40,810 nt of DNA from an uncultured Eubacteriaceae bacterium (GCA_946497035.1 CAMMIW010000019.1:1-40810), one strand, 5' to 3'. Positions 8,654 through 18,447 are shown, counted from the first letter of the stretch. Notes: generated by a model not told the origin, from the sequence alone. Numbers and translations are program-made.

Positions 8654-8670
8654 AAAAACCTCTATATTAA

Positions 8671-9753
8671 CTATTTTTTATCCACATATTTCATATAATT
8701 TACAACCATTAAAGCAAGTTTAAAAGTTAAGGCATCATCAAAATTTCTTATATCTAGTCCAGTAGTTTTTTGTAGTTTTTCTAATCTATATACAAGAGTA
8801 TTTCTATGTATATATAGTTTTCTTGCAGTTTCTGATATATTTAAGTTATTTTCAAAAAACTTATGAATAGTTGTCAAAGTTTCTTCATCAAAAGTATTTG
8901 GTAAATTATTTTGAAAAATTTCATTCATAAATATTTTACAAAGATTTATAGGTAGTTGATATATTAATCTACCTATACCAAGAGTATTATAACCTATAAT
9001 ATTTCTTCCGTTATAAAATATATCTCCTACCTCCATAGACATTTTAGCCTCTTTATAAGATTTAGATATATTTTTTAAATCATTTACAATAGTACCATAA
9101 GCTACTTTAGCTTTAACCATAATTTCTGTATTAAACATATCTACAAGAATATTAGCTACTTTTTCTACTTCTTCGTAACAATTATCTTGGCCAATATCTT
9201 TTATTATTATAATACTTTTTTCATCTATAGCTGTTATATAATCTCTTTCATTTTCAGCAAAAATATGTTTAATCATTTCTAGAGAACTACTCTCTTTATC
9301 ATCATAAGTTTTTACAATCATTACAACTCGGTTAATGTTATTTTCTATATCTAGCTTTTTGGCACGGTTATATATATCTACTAAAAGCATATTATCTAAC
9401 AATAAATTTTGGATAAAACTGTTTTCATCTAGTCGCTCTCTATATGCTACAATTAAATTTTTTAATTGGCTAACACATATTTTACCTATCATATAACAAT
9501 CTTCAGAAGATCCTTTTGTTATAACAACATAATTTGAAGATACATCATCTATAACTTTAAAAAAATTATATTCGCCTATTGCTTGCATTTCTGCTAAAGA
9601 GCTAAAAAAATCTATAATATAATCTTTATGTATATTTTGTGTGTTAAATGTAGTAGCACATATATCTCCTTTAATATTAGCTACACATACATCTATCTTG
9701 CTTATAATTTTCAAATCATCTATTACTTTTTTAATAACTTTATTACTAATCAT
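8671..9753 (-). CDS. CdaR/PucR-type transcriptional regulator
   Basis: The 360-residue protein has a C-terminal PucR-type HTH (about 300-355, including NISETARKLYIHRNTLVYRL), the hallmark of CdaR/PucR regulators. The central part resembles the GGDEF-like sensor domain of CdaR. The N-terminal 130 residues resemble the CdaR sugar-diacid recognition domain only weakly. Such proteins usually activate adjacent catabolic genes. Here the neighbours are a TauE-like permease and an M20 amidohydrolase, so control of that pair is a reasonable inference. An RBS (GGAGG) precedes the ATG. Confidence 0.82.
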   Translation of the reverse strand: MISNKVIKKVIDDLKIISKIDVCVANIKGDICATTFNTQNIHKDYIIDFFSSLAEMQAIGEYNFFKVIDDVSSNYVVITKGSSEDCYMIGKICVSQLKNLIVAYRERLDENSFIQNLLLDNMLLVDIYNRAKKLDIENNINRVVMIVKTYDDKESSSLEMIKHIFAENERDYITAIDEKSIIIIKDIGQDNCYEEVEKVANILVDMFNTEIMVKAKVAYGTIVNDLKNISKSYKEAKMSMEVGDIFYNGRNIIGYNTLGIGRLIYQLPINLCKIFMNEIFQNNLPNTFDEETLTTIHKFFENNLNISETARKLYIHRNTLVYRLEKLQKTTGLDIRNFDDALTFKLALMVVNYMKYVDKK

Positions 9754-9787
9754 ATAAACTACCTCCTTTTTGTTTAAAATATAATAA

Positions 9788-9835
9788 AAATAAGGTTATA
9801 TATGTTTAAATCCAAAAACATATATAACCTTATTT
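9788..9835 (-). terminator. Strong bidirectional-type terminator downstream of the cyclophilin gene
   Basis: A perfect 20-bp inverted repeat (9788-9807 with 9816-9835) and an 8-nt loop lie 7 bp after the cyclophilin stop codon on the minus strand. The stem ends in A/T-rich runs on both sides. It separates the cyclophilin unit from the regulator gene that follows. Confidence 0.8.
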
Positions 9836-9842
9836 AAAAATA

Positions 9843-10373
9843 TTATCTCATATTATTAGTTTTTGGTTCTTCATAAGTTACTCCAAATGTTTCAACAGTA
9901 ACTTTAGCTATTTTTTGTTCTTCTTTAGGCCTGTCAGAAAAATCTGTAGCAACAGTAGCTATTTTATCAACATTTTCTATACCTTCAATAACTTGGCCAA
10001 AGCTAGCATAAGAACCATCTAAATGTGGAGCATCTTTATGCATAATAAAAAACTGAGAACCAGCAGAATTAGGGTGCTGAGCGCGTGCCATAGATATAAC
10101 GCCTCTTTTATGTTTTAAATTATTTTCAAAACCATTTAAAGCAAATTCTCCATCTATACCATAACCTGGGCCACCCATACCGTTTTTATCTGGGCAACCA
10201 CCTTGTATCATAAAACCTTCTATTACTCTATGAAAAATAAGCCCATCATAAAACCCTTTGTTTATAAGGCTAATAAAATTATTTACTGTATTAGGAGCTA
10301 CCTGTGGCATAAGCTCCACTTTAATAATATCACCGTTTTCCATTTCTATTGTAACAATAGGATTATTGCTCAT
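9843..10373 (-). CDS. Cyclophilin-type peptidyl-prolyl cis-trans isomerase
   Basis: The 176-residue single-domain cyclophilin contains FHRVIEGFMIQGG, MARAQHPNSAGSQFFI and HLDGSYASFGQVIEG, covering the catalytic Arg and the substrate pocket. There is no signal peptide or lipobox, so it should be cytoplasmic, assisting folding by proline isomerisation. It follows sigH on the same strand but has its own promoter in the 90-bp gap. Length and motifs are ordinary for the family. Confidence 0.95.
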   Translation of the reverse strand: MSNNPIVTIEMENGDIIKVELMPQVAPNTVNNFISLINKGFYDGLIFHRVIEGFMIQGGCPDKNGMGGPGYGIDGEFALNGFENNLKHKRGVISMARAQHPNSAGSQFFIMHKDAPHLDGSYASFGQVIEGIENVDKIATVATDFSDRPKEEQKIAKVTVETFGVTYEEPKTNNMR

Positions 10374-10410
10374 TTATGTATCCTCCAATATTTAATTTAT
10401 TATCTATTAT

Positions 10411-10439
10411 ATATTACATTTATTTTATATATATGTCAA
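10411..10439 (-). promoter_or_regulatory. Sigma-A promoter of the cyclophilin gene
   Basis: Minus strand: consensus -35 TTGACA (10434-10439), 17-bp spacer, -10 TAATAT (10411-10416). It lies 24 bp after the sigH stop codon and 38 bp before the cyclophilin ATG, which is preceded by GGAGG. Confidence 0.75.
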
Positions 10440-10463
10440 TTCATTTTATATGTATGTTTTAAA

Positions 10464-11069
10464 TTAACAATTAACAAATTGTATTTTTTCTATTTTTTTT
10501 CTAATACGTTGTATAGCATTGTCGATAGATTTTTCATCTTTATCAAGTTTTTTAGCTATAGTAGCATAGCTACGGCCTTTTAAATAAAGCTGTAAAACTT
10601 GCTTTTCTAAATCACTTAAATTTTGGTTTATTTTTTGTTGTAAAGTTTTAACATTTTCTTTATCTATAATAATTTCTTCAGGGTTTAAAATTTTGCTTTC
10701 TTCTAGCTTATCGATATATGTAATTTCATTTTCTTCATCATAAACTAACATATTTAAAGATAAATAAGAATTAAGAGGTAAATGTTTTTTTCTATTAGCG
10801 GTTTTTATAGCTGTCATAACTTGCCTATCTATACATATTTTAGCAAAAGTTTGAAAAGTAGCATCTGTTTTTTTATAATCTCTTATAGCTTTATAAAGGC
10901 CTATCATACCTTCTTGTATAATGTCTTCTGTATCTGCACCCATCATAAAATAAGCTCTCGATCTAACTTTTACAAGATTTTTATATTTATTTATTAAATA
11001 ATCAACAGGTTTATTATCCCCATTTTTTATAATATCTAAAAGCTGTTCATCTGTATAATTTTCATACAT
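10464..11069 (-). CDS. sigH: RNA polymerase sporulation/stationary-phase sigma factor SigH
   Basis: The 201-residue sigma-70 family protein has region 2 around DTEDIIQEGMIGLYKAIRDY and TFQTFAKICIDRQVMTAIKTANRKKHLPLN, the latter characteristic of SigH/Spo0H. A region-4 HTH lies at about 150-195 (LEKQVLQLYLKGRSYATIAKKL...IDNAIQRIRKKI). SigH drives early sporulation and post-exponential genes in Firmicutes, so the organism is probably a spore-former. In Bacillus sigH lies just before rpmG-secE-nusG. Here it is about 22 kb away from them, next to rnpB. Confidence 0.9.
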   Translation of the reverse strand: MYENYTDEQLLDIIKNGDNKPVDYLINKYKNLVKVRSRAYFMMGADTEDIIQEGMIGLYKAIRDYKKTDATFQTFAKICIDRQVMTAIKTANRKKHLPLNSYLSLNMLVYDEENEITYIDKLEESKILNPEEIIIDKENVKTLQQKINQNLSDLEKQVLQLYLKGRSYATIAKKLDKDEKSIDNAIQRIRKKIEKIQFVNC

Positions 11070-11183
11070 TATTATTCCCTCTTTATGTTTATTATTTATA
11101 AGCTTTATAATTGTGGTTTAATAAAAAATATATCTTTTTATTTAAACTACAATAATTAAAATAACCTAATTTTTTATATTAAC

Positions 11184-11207
11184 AAAAAGACTCTTTAAAA
11201 GAGCCTC
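11184..11207 (-). terminator. Intrinsic terminator of rnpB
   Basis: Minus strand: the stem AGGCTCTT / AAGAGTCT (one G-U pair) with a 3-nt loop is followed by five U residues. It begins about 10 bp after the RNase P RNA closing stem. Confidence 0.8.
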
Positions 11208-11216
11208 TATAGTTAA

Positions 11217-11549
11217 TATAAGCAAGCCTATAAGCCGAGTTCTGTATTAGATGGTCATCTATCTAGTGCTACTGTTACCAATAGCCTCTTGCGAACTTTT
11301 TATGAAACAGGCGAGCAACCTTATATGTTTCAATGTTCTTGCACCAGGTGGGGTTTACAGAGCCTCTTTTGTCGCCAAAAGAGCGGTAAGCTCTTACCTT
11401 ACCTTTCCATCCTTACCTAAAAAAATAGGCGGTTTATTTCTGTTGCACTTTCCTTAGAGTCGCCTCCACTGGACGTTATCCAGCACCCTGCTCTATGGAG
11501 CTCGGACTTTCCTCATACTAAAAGTATGCGACCATCTGGCTTACTTATA
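11217..11549 (-). ncRNA. rnpB: RNase P RNA, bacterial class A
   Basis: On the minus strand the 5' part contains the diagnostic GAGGAAAGTCCGAGCTC block (CR I). It is followed by CAGGGTGCTGGATAACGTCC and the GGAGGCGACTCTAAGGAAAGTGC region, and the 3' part has the conserved ACTCGGCTTATAGGCTTGCTT. The 5' (TAAGTAAGCC) and 3' (GGCTTGCTTA) ends pair as P1. It processes tRNA 5' ends together with RnpA protein. Ends are set from P1, so they are good to a few bases. Confidence 0.95.
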
Positions 11550-11552
11550 TAG

Positions 11553-11582
11553 ATTTTAACACAACTAGTTACTATTAGTCAA
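11553..11582 (-). promoter_or_regulatory. Promoter of rnpB embedded in the upstream coding end
   Basis: Minus strand: -35 TTGACT (11577-11582), 18-bp spacer, -10 TAAAAT (11553-11558), about 6 bp before the rnpB 5' end. The -35 coincides with Leu-Thr codons of the last residues of the FUSC gene, so coding sequence and promoter overlap. Confidence 0.6.
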
Positions 11583-12587
11583 TACGTCTTCTTTATCTTC
11601 TTTGTTATCTTCATCATCTGGATATATTTTAACCTTTTTATCTAAAGTTTTTTCTATAAATACTGTTAATAAAACAATAGCTATACCTAAAACTATAAAT
11701 GATATTCTGTAAATACCCGATTCAAAAGATGTATTAAATAAACCACTTGCCGAGTTTAAAGCATTTATAGTTACAAAAATTATTTGTACATAATAGCTTT
11801 TTACAAAAGTATATATATAAGATAAAATTCCTGCTAAAATACCTAAATATTGTTCAGGTATAATACCACCAAAAAGAATTAAAAAACATATAAAACCTAC
11901 AATAGTACCTAAAAATCTATGTTTTATTTTTTCTTTAGTCATATGAAAATGTGGCTGAGTTAAAGACATAACAGTTACACTAATCCAAAAACCTTTTTCT
12001 ATATTAAAAAAAGCTATTAAAAACATAGCTATAGTTACACCTAATGCCATTTTTATATTAAAAACAGTTGTTTCTTTATATATACTAATATTTTTATATA
12101 TCTCTTTAATAGTTTTTCCATTTTCTAATTTTTTATGTTTTATATAATATAATATAGCCAAAAGTATACCCGATATAAAAAAAGATAAAAATCTTTTTAA
12201 AATCTGATTTTCTTCTATAGGCATACCATCTGCAAAAATATACATTAAAGCAAAAGGTATATATGTTTTATATTCTAAATGAACTGTTGATAATGTCATA
12301 AAAATAAATATTATAGCAAAATTAACTATTATAGCTAAATATATATTATAAAAAGAAACTATATTACCAATAGCCATTAATAAACACATACCTATAATAA
12401 TAAATGGTGCTTGTTTTTTGTTTAGACCTAAGTCTATATTATAAAACATTATTAAACCTGTTATTAATGCAACACCTATAAGTTGGTTTTCTGTACCTAA
12501 TATGGCAGAAAAACAAACTACAAAAGCTACTATAAATAATAATAACAATAAATTTTTTATTGCTAATTTTAAAAAATCTTTATTCAA
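11565..12587 (-). CDS. FUSC-family integral membrane protein
   Basis: The 340-residue protein has about ten hydrophobic segments arranged as two halves joined by a charged cytoplasmic stretch near 147-170. The second half contains GFWISVTVMSLTQPH followed by HRFLGTIVGFICF, the pattern of the fusaric-acid-resistance/aromatic-acid-exporter (FUSC) family. The C-terminus is an acidic Asp/Glu tail. It may export aromatic acids or other toxic organic anions, but the substrate is unproven. It follows the purD terminator on the same strand, and its 3' end carries the rnpB promoter. Confidence 0.75.
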   Translation of the reverse strand: MNKDFLKLAIKNLLLLLFIVAFVVCFSAILGTENQLIGVALITGLIMFYNIDLGLNKKQAPFIIIGMCLLMAIGNIVSFYNIYLAIIVNFAIIFIFMTLSTVHLEYKTYIPFALMYIFADGMPIEENQILKRFLSFFISGILLAILYYIKHKKLENGKTIKEIYKNISIYKETTVFNIKMALGVTIAMFLIAFFNIEKGFWISVTVMSLTQPHFHMTKEKIKHRFLGTIVGFICFLILFGGIIPEQYLGILAGILSYIYTFVKSYYVQIIFVTINALNSASGLFNTSFESGIYRISFIVLGIAIVLLTVFIEKTLDKKVKIYPDDEDNKEDKEDVLTNSN

Positions 12588-12614
12588 ATAAATTACTTCC
12601 TTTTTGTCTATTTT

Positions 12615-12645
12615 AAACTACCCTTATTATATGTAAGGGTAGTTT
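12615..12645 (-). terminator. Intrinsic terminator of the purMND operon
   Basis: A 12-bp perfect stem (AAACTACCCTTA / TAAGGGTAGTTT) with a 7-nt loop lies 9 bp after the purD stop codon. The minus-strand tail is U-rich only in part (TTTAAAATAG), so efficiency is uncertain. Confidence 0.65.
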
Positions 12646-12654
12646 AATAAATGT

Positions 12655-13914
12655 CTATCTTTTTCCAATGTCTTTTCTATAAAAGCTATCTTTAAAATAT
12701 ACTATATTAAGTGCATTATAAGATTTTTCTAAAGCTTTTTCAAGGCTTTCACCCTTAGCCATAATCCCTAAAACTCTACCACCATTATTAACTATTTTGT
12801 TATCTTTTATAGTAGTCCCTGCGTGATAAATAAATACATCTTTTAAATCTTTAGCTTGGTTTAAACCTTTTATTTCATATCCTTTTTCATAACTTTCAGG
12901 ATAACCACCAGATGCTAAAATTACACAAGATGTTGCATAGTCTTCCCATTCTATATTTATATCATTAAGAGTTTTATTTAAACAAGCCTCCATTATATCA
13001 ATTAAATCTGTTTTAAGTCTAGGTAAAACAACTTGTGTTTCAGGATCGCCAAATCTTGCATTATATTCTATAACTTTAGGGCCTTCATCTGTTAGCATAA
13101 GGCCAAAAAATAATACACCAACAAAATGTCTATCTTCTTTAGCTAAAGCTTGTATAGTAGGCTTAAAAATAGTATCCATAGCAATTTTAGCTATATCTTC
13201 TGTATAATATCTGCTAGGAGATATAGTTCCCATACCCCCTGTGTTAGGCCCTTCATCATTATCAAAGGCTCTTTTATGATCTTGAGCAGATACCATAGGA
13301 ACAATATTTTCACCATCACAAAAACATAATATAGAAACCTCTTTACCTGTCATAAATTCTTCTATAACAACATTTTCACCAGATTGTCCAAATTTTTTAT
13401 TAATCATAATATCTTTAAGATTTTCTTTAGCCTCGTCTAATGTTTTGCATATTAAAACACCTTTACCTAAAGCAAGACCATCTGCTTTTATAACAATAGG
13501 AGGATTTAAATTTTCTATATAATTAAGAGCATCTTCATAGTTAGAAAAAGTTTCATAGTTAGCGGTAGGTATATTGTATTTTTTCATAAGATTTTTAGAA
13601 AAAGCCTTACTACCTTCTATTATAGCCGCTTTTTTATTAGGGCCAAATATTTTAAGGCCATTTTTTTCAAATTCATCTACAATACCTGCTACAAGGGTAT
13701 CGTCCATAGCGGCTATTGTCATATCTATATTTTTTTCTTTTGCAAAATTTATAAGCAAGTCAAATTGCATAGGTAATATATTAACATTTTCTGCTAACTC
13801 ACTAATACCAGGGTTACCAGGAGCACAATATATTTTTTCTATTTTATTAGATTTAGATAATTTATGTATAATAGCGTGTTCTCTACCGCCACCACCAATT
13901 ACAAGAACTTTCAT
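12655..13914 (-). CDS. purD: Phosphoribosylamine-glycine ligase
   Basis: The 419-residue ATP-grasp enzyme converts phosphoribosylamine, glycine and ATP to GAR in de novo purine synthesis. The N-terminus has the GGGGREHAI signature, the centre the ATP-grasp lid and IKADGLALGKGV. The family signature RFGDPETQVVLPRL lies near residue 300. Length is standard. It is the last gene of purM-purN-purD, 3 bp after purN and followed by a terminator. purH, often next to these genes, is absent from the window. Confidence 0.97.
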   Translation of the reverse strand: MKVLVIGGGGREHAIIHKLSKSNKIEKIYCAPGNPGISELAENVNILPMQFDLLINFAKEKNIDMTIAAMDDTLVAGIVDEFEKNGLKIFGPNKKAAIIEGSKAFSKNLMKKYNIPTANYETFSNYEDALNYIENLNPPIVIKADGLALGKGVLICKTLDEAKENLKDIMINKKFGQSGENVVIEEFMTGKEVSILCFCDGENIVPMVSAQDHKRAFDNDEGPNTGGMGTISPSRYYTEDIAKIAMDTIFKPTIQALAKEDRHFVGVLFFGLMLTDEGPKVIEYNARFGDPETQVVLPRLKTDLIDIMEACLNKTLNDINIEWEDYATSCVILASGGYPESYEKGYEIKGLNQAKDLKDVFIYHAGTTIKDNKIVNNGGRVLGIMAKGESLEKALEKSYNALNIVYFKDSFYRKDIGKR

Positions 13915-13917
13915 AAG

Positions 13918-14541
13918 CTATACCCTCCTAACAATATTATCTACTATTTTTATTTGTTTGTTTAAAATAAGATTTATAGCTTGTGGTAATATTATCCACT
14001 CTGCCTCTTCCATAACTCGTTTTTGCAAAGTTTCTGCCGTATCATCATCATCTACAAAAACTTCTTTTTGTATAATAATAGGCCCACCGTCTGCTTCTTC
14101 TGTTACAAAATGAACAGTAGCACCTGTTATTTTACAACCACGTTGTAAAACCCCTTGATGTACTTTAATACCATAATAACCTGCACCAGAAAATGCTGGT
14201 ATTAAAGATGGGTGAATATTAATTATTTTATTTTCAAAATTGTTAACAAAATTTTCTGAAAGTATAACCATAAAACCTGCTAAAACAATTAAATCTAAAT
14301 CTTTATTTTTTAAATAATTAATCAAAGTATTTTCATATAATTCTTTATTTTCAAAATCTTTTATTTTTATAATTTTTGTTTCTATATTATTATTTTTAGC
14401 TCTTTGTAAAGCAAAAGCATCTTCTTTATTGCTAACTACTGTTTCTATTTTAGCATTTTTTATAATTTTATTATTTATACTATCAATAATAGCTTGTAAA
14501 TTTGTTCCACCACCAGAAACTAAAACACCTATTTTAAACAT
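13918..14541 (-). CDS. purN: Phosphoribosylglycinamide formyltransferase (folate dependent)
   Basis: The 207-residue PurN starts with [14 protein letters not shown] (phosphate-binding loop). It has the catalytic [10 protein letters not shown] segment with the Asn/His pair and the [10 protein letters not shown] block holding the catalytic Asp. It transfers the formyl group of 10-formyl-tetrahydrofolate to GAR. Its start overlaps the purM end by 13 bp, implying translational coupling. Confidence 0.97.
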   Translation of the reverse strand: MFKIGVLVSGGGTNLQAIIDSINNKIIKNAKIETVVSNKEDAFALQRAKNNNIETKIIKIKDFENKELYENTLINYLKNKDLDLIVLAGFMVILSENFVNNFENKIINIHPSLIPAFSGAGYYGIKVHQGVLQRGCKITGATVHFVTEEADGGPIIIQKEVFVDDDDTAETLQKRVMEEAEWIILPQAINLILNKQIKIVDNIVRRV

Positions 14542-15554
14542 ATTTCTATACCGTCTCCTTTTGTAACATTACCTATAACAAAAGCTTCTTCATTAAGCTC
14601 TTTTAATAAAGATATAGTTTTTTCTACATCATCTTTATCTATGGCTAAAACAAGCCCTATACCCATATTAAAAGTTTTATACATATCCATTTTATCAATG
14701 TTACCTTTTTTCATAATAAGTTCAAAAATAGGTAAAATAGGGAAAGAACCATCTTCTATATTGGCTTTAACCCCTTGTGGCATCATTCTCGGTATATTTT
14801 CTACAAAACCACCACCAGTTATATGGCTTATACCTTTTACATTTATTTTTTTAATAAGCTCTAAAACTGTTTTTACATAAATTTTAGTAGGAGTAAGAAG
14901 AGCTTCACCTAAAGTCTGTCCAAGTTCTTCTATATATTCATTTATATTTTCTTTATTAGGATTAAATATTTTTCTTACAAGAGAATATCCGTTAGAGTGT
15001 ATACCACTAGAGCTAACACCTATTAAAATATCTCCATCTTTTATATTTTTACCATCTATAACATTAGCATTATCTAATATACCAACGGTAAAACCAGCAA
15101 GGTCGTATTCATCTTCTGGATAAAAACCGGGCATTTCTGCTGTTTCGCCCCCTATAAGTGAGCAACCTGCCATAAGACAACCTTTAGATACACCTTCCAC
15201 TATTTTTGCTATTTTTTCTGGATAATTTTTACCACAAGCAATATAGTCTAAGAAAAATAATGGCTCTGCACCACTACAAACAATATCATTAACACACATA
15301 GCAACAGCATCTATACCTATAGTGTCGTGTTTATCTGTTAAAAAAGCTATCTTTAGTTTTGTCCCAACACCATCTGTACCAGATACCAAAACAGGTTGTT
15401 CCATATTTTTAGCCTTTTCTATTGAAAATAAACCGCCAAAACCTCCTAAATCGGTTAAAACCTCTTTTCTAAAAGTAGCTTTAACAGAGCTTTTCATGAG
15501 CTCAACCGACTTATAACCTGCCTCTACATCAACACCTGCCGATTTGTAATCCAT
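14529..15554 (-). CDS. purM: Phosphoribosylformylglycinamidine cyclo-ligase (AIR synthetase)
   Basis: The 341-residue PurM has GGFGGLFSI near the N-terminus, [37 protein letters not shown] and [13 protein letters not shown], all in family order. It closes FGAM to AIR using ATP. It is the first gene of purM-purN-purD, with GGAGG before the ATG and a promoter at 15593-15621. No purine riboswitch is seen in the roughly 40-nt leader. Confidence 0.97.
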   Translation of the reverse strand: MDYKSAGVDVEAGYKSVELMKSSVKATFRKEVLTDLGGFGGLFSIEKAKNMEQPVLVSGTDGVGTKLKIAFLTDKHDTIGIDAVAMCVNDIVCSGAEPLFFLDYIACGKNYPEKIAKIVEGVSKGCLMAGCSLIGGETAEMPGFYPEDEYDLAGFTVGILDNANVIDGKNIKDGDILIGVSSSGIHSNGYSLVRKIFNPNKENINEYIEELGQTLGEALLTPTKIYVKTVLELIKKINVKGISHITGGGFVENIPRMMPQGVKANIEDGSFPILPIFELIMKKGNIDKMDMYKTFNMGIGLVLAIDKDDVEKTISLLKELNEEAFVIGNVTKGDGIEICLK

Positions 15555-15592
15555 ATTTGTTATCCTCCTAAAAATAGTATAAATACAAAAAT

Positions 15593-15621
15593 ATCATACC
15601 ACAAGTTGCTATATTTTTCAA
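15593..15621 (-). promoter_or_regulatory. Sigma-A promoter of purMND
   Basis: Minus strand: -35 TTGAAA (15616-15621), 17-bp spacer, -10 TATGAT (15593-15598). The -35 lies 3 bp from the stop codon of the upstream M16C gene, and no terminator lies between, so read-through from that gene is possible. Confidence 0.7.
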
Positions 15622-15624
15622 ATG

Positions 15625-18408
15625 CTAATTAAATCTTTTTATACTATTAAATAGATTTTTACATTTATATATATCTTCTTTATTTCCTATTGTGCAAATA
15701 TTATTTTCTTTCAAGCTATCTTCTAAAATTTTAGCATATTTTTTTATATCTTCAATAGTAGCATTTAAAATTTGTTGTCTTTGGTTATATAGTTCTTTTT
15801 CATCTGTTTGTTTAAAATATCTAGACATAGCTAGTTGATTTATCTCATAATCTTTTAATGGTTTATCTAGTATATTTATAGTGCCTATTTTATACATGAT
15901 AAGCTCTTTTTCACTGATGTTTAAATTTTTTATATAACTATATATATTATTAAAATTATTATAAGTTTTTAAAATATTAGGGTCACTATAAGAGTTTAAA
16001 GTTATAAGCCCACTATCTGATATATTTATATCTCCGCCATAAGCTCCACCTTCTGTTCTTATTTTATACCACATAAAGTCGCTTTCAATTATTCTTTTTA
16101 AAATAGCCAAATAACCTGTATATTTAAAGTTATCTTCATTTATAAAAGCTACTTTTGTATTGTAATTTACATCTAGTGGCATATAAAAAGCCTCATTTTT
16201 AATCTCTAATTGTTCTTTTAATAATAAAGGCTCTTCAAGTTTATTATTGTTAAAAAATGTTAGATTTTCTATGCTATTAATAGCTATATTTTTTATATTT
16301 TCGCTGCAACCTAAACCAAAATATGTATTTTTTATATTAAAAATATTATTTTTTATATATATTAAATTTTCTATAATATTATCTATATTTTTATCTATAT
16401 TTTCACATAAATCTTTTAACCAATAATAAAACTCTATACCTTCAACATTTTCTATATATAAATTTTTATGGCATATATAGCTTTTAGCCCTTTTTATACA
16501 ATATTGTTTAGGCTCTTTTAATATATCTAGCTCACATTTATATAAAAATTCTAAAATAAAAGATTTAACTTTTTGTTTATTTTCAAAAATAGTATTTTCA
16601 AATATTTCATTTATAATATTAAAAGCGTCTTCTATATTTTTATTTAAAATTCTAGCAGAAAAACCTAAAGAGCTAAAAAATTTATCATCTTTTAAAGGTG
16701 TAACCCCATTATATGTGCTACCTCCACCTATCAATATATTTATAGCTTGTTCTAATTTATCACTTGTATAATTTTTTGTATCTAATTTACTTAATAAATA
16801 TATATATATGCTTATATATTTGCCATATTGTTGGCTAAAATTAGATATATCTATTATCATATTAAAATATGCTATTTCGCAATCTATATGGTCATATATT
16901 AATGGTCTATTTTTTATATTTAAAATTTTTGTATTTATTTTTAATATATCTTTTTCTATATCTTCTATTTTAAGAGGTGGTATTTTTTCTATATTTTCTA
17001 TTTTATCTTCTTCTTGTTGATATTGTATTAAAGGTTCAATATTTTTAACATAATGTTTATTTTTTAATTTTTCTTGTTTATTAGTAGGTTTTAATATACA
17101 ATAAACTGCATTATTATTTTCTAATATATTTTCTATTAAAAGACTTTTAAAATCTATTTTCTTTATTTCTTCTATAAGCTCATCAAAATATAAAGTGCTA
17201 AAATCATATTTTTCATAAAGCATATCTTTTAAAAGAGTGATATTATAAAATAAACCTTTAGGTTTATAACCAAAATCTTTTTCTTTAAAATAAAATTCAT
17301 TTGTAGCTATACCACCGTCTATTAACTTTTTATCTATATTAATATTTTTTATAGTATCTGTTAATATAGCTTTAAATCTGTCTAAATTATCTTCTTTAGT
17401 ACCTTCTATCAATATAGTATAAACTGGCTCTAACATATCATCATCTATATAGCTTGTAACATCTGTGCATATATTTGCATCAATAAGAGCTTTTTTCAAT
17501 ATACCTTCTTGGTTTTCTGTTAATATATCTGACAAAATATCAAAAGCTATATTTTTAGCTTCATTAGTAGAAAAATTAAGTTTAAAAGTAGCCTGAATAT
17601 AATTTTTTTCTTCTGTTTCTTCTTCCATATAATAAAAATCTTCAAAAAATATAGGTTTTTCTAAATCTTTGCTTTTTTCTATTATATTTACATTTTCCTT
17701 TTCAAATTTAGATAAATATTGCTCATCTAAATAAGCTAGATAATAATCCATATCTAAATCGCCATAAAAATAAATTATACTATTAGATGGACTATAATAT
17801 TTTTTATAAGTTTTTAAAAATTCATCATATGTAAGGTTTGGTATATAATTTGGGTGTCCCCCAGAATCATAATTATAACCATTGTTAAATAGCTTTTCTT
17901 TAACTTTAAAGTCTATTATAGCATCTGGTGTAGAATAAACCCCTTTCATTTCATTATATACAACACCGTTTATTTCTTTACCGTTATAATGCCAACCTTC
18001 TTGTAAAAATATACCTTCTTTATTTTCTATTAAAGGGAAAAAAACTGCATCTAAATATACATCTAACAATTTAAAATAATCTTTATCATTATAGCTAGCT
18101 ATAGGATATAATGTTTTATCTGCAAAAGTTATAGCATTTAAGTATGTGTTTATAGTACATTTGTCTAATTGGTTAAAAGGTTCTTTTAAAGGATATTTTT
18201 TAGAACCACATAAAACACAATGTTCTAAAATATGAAATACACCAGTATTATTTTTAGGTAAAGTTTTAAAGGCAATAGAAAAAACTTTATTTTTATCATT
18301 ATTTTTTATATATACTATTTTTGCACCTGTTTTTATGTGCTCATATAAAAATCCTTCACCTATATTTTTTATATTTTCCTTTTTTAATAAATTATATATC
18401 ATTTTCAT
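15625..18408 (-). CDS. M16C (PreP/Cym1-like) zinc metalloprotease
   Basis: The 927-residue protein belongs to the M16C insulinase subfamily. The inverted zinc motif HxxEH is at residues 59-63 (HILEH), followed by CVLCGSKKYPLKEPF, typical of presequence-protease relatives. The fourfold M16 core is inferred from length, and the second half contains the family's RTEGGAYGG motif. Bacterial homologues probably degrade peptides in the cytoplasm, since no signal peptide is present. Length is slightly below the usual 970 residues. It begins 11 bp after a hairpin that closes the upstream gene. Asn and Lys content is high, as expected from base composition. Confidence 0.92.
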   Translation of the reverse strand: MKMIYNLLKKENIKNIGEGFLYEHIKTGAKIVYIKNNDKNKVFSIAFKTLPKNNTGVFHILEHCVLCGSKKYPLKEPFNQLDKCTINTYLNAITFADKTLYPIASYNDKDYFKLLDVYLDAVFFPLIENKEGIFLQEGWHYNGKEINGVVYNEMKGVYSTPDAIIDFKVKEKLFNNGYNYDSGGHPNYIPNLTYDEFLKTYKKYYSPSNSIIYFYGDLDMDYYLAYLDEQYLSKFEKENVNIIEKSKDLEKPIFFEDFYYMEEETEEKNYIQATFKLNFSTNEAKNIAFDILSDILTENQEGILKKALIDANICTDVTSYIDDDMLEPVYTILIEGTKEDNLDRFKAILTDTIKNINIDKKLIDGGIATNEFYFKEKDFGYKPKGLFYNITLLKDMLYEKYDFSTLYFDELIEEIKKIDFKSLLIENILENNNAVYCILKPTNKQEKLKNKHYVKNIEPLIQYQQEEDKIENIEKIPPLKIEDIEKDILKINTKILNIKNRPLIYDHIDCEIAYFNMIIDISNFSQQYGKYISIYIYLLSKLDTKNYTSDKLEQAINILIGGGSTYNGVTPLKDDKFFSSLGFSARILNKNIEDAFNIINEIFENTIFENKQKVKSFILEFLYKCELDILKEPKQYCIKRAKSYICHKNLYIENVEGIEFYYWLKDLCENIDKNIDNIIENLIYIKNNIFNIKNTYFGLGCSENIKNIAINSIENLTFFNNNKLEEPLLLKEQLEIKNEAFYMPLDVNYNTKVAFINEDNFKYTGYLAILKRIIESDFMWYKIRTEGGAYGGDINISDSGLITLNSYSDPNILKTYNNFNNIYSYIKNLNISEKELIMYKIGTINILDKPLKDYEINQLAMSRYFKQTDEKELYNQRQQILNATIEDIKKYAKILEDSLKENNICTIGNKEDIYKCKNLFNSIKRFN

Positions 18409-18419
18409 CTCCTATTTTT

Positions 18420-18446
18420 AAAGCTACCAATAAAAATTGGTAGCTT
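18420..18446 (-). terminator. Terminator-like hairpin after the zinc-ribbon/TPR gene
   Basis: An 11-bp perfect stem (AAGCTACCAAT / ATTGGTAGCTT) with a 4-5-nt loop lies directly after the stop codon at 18448. The U tract after it is short (TTTAAAAAT), so partial read-through into the M16C gene is likely. Confidence 0.6.
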
Positions 18447-18447
18447 A

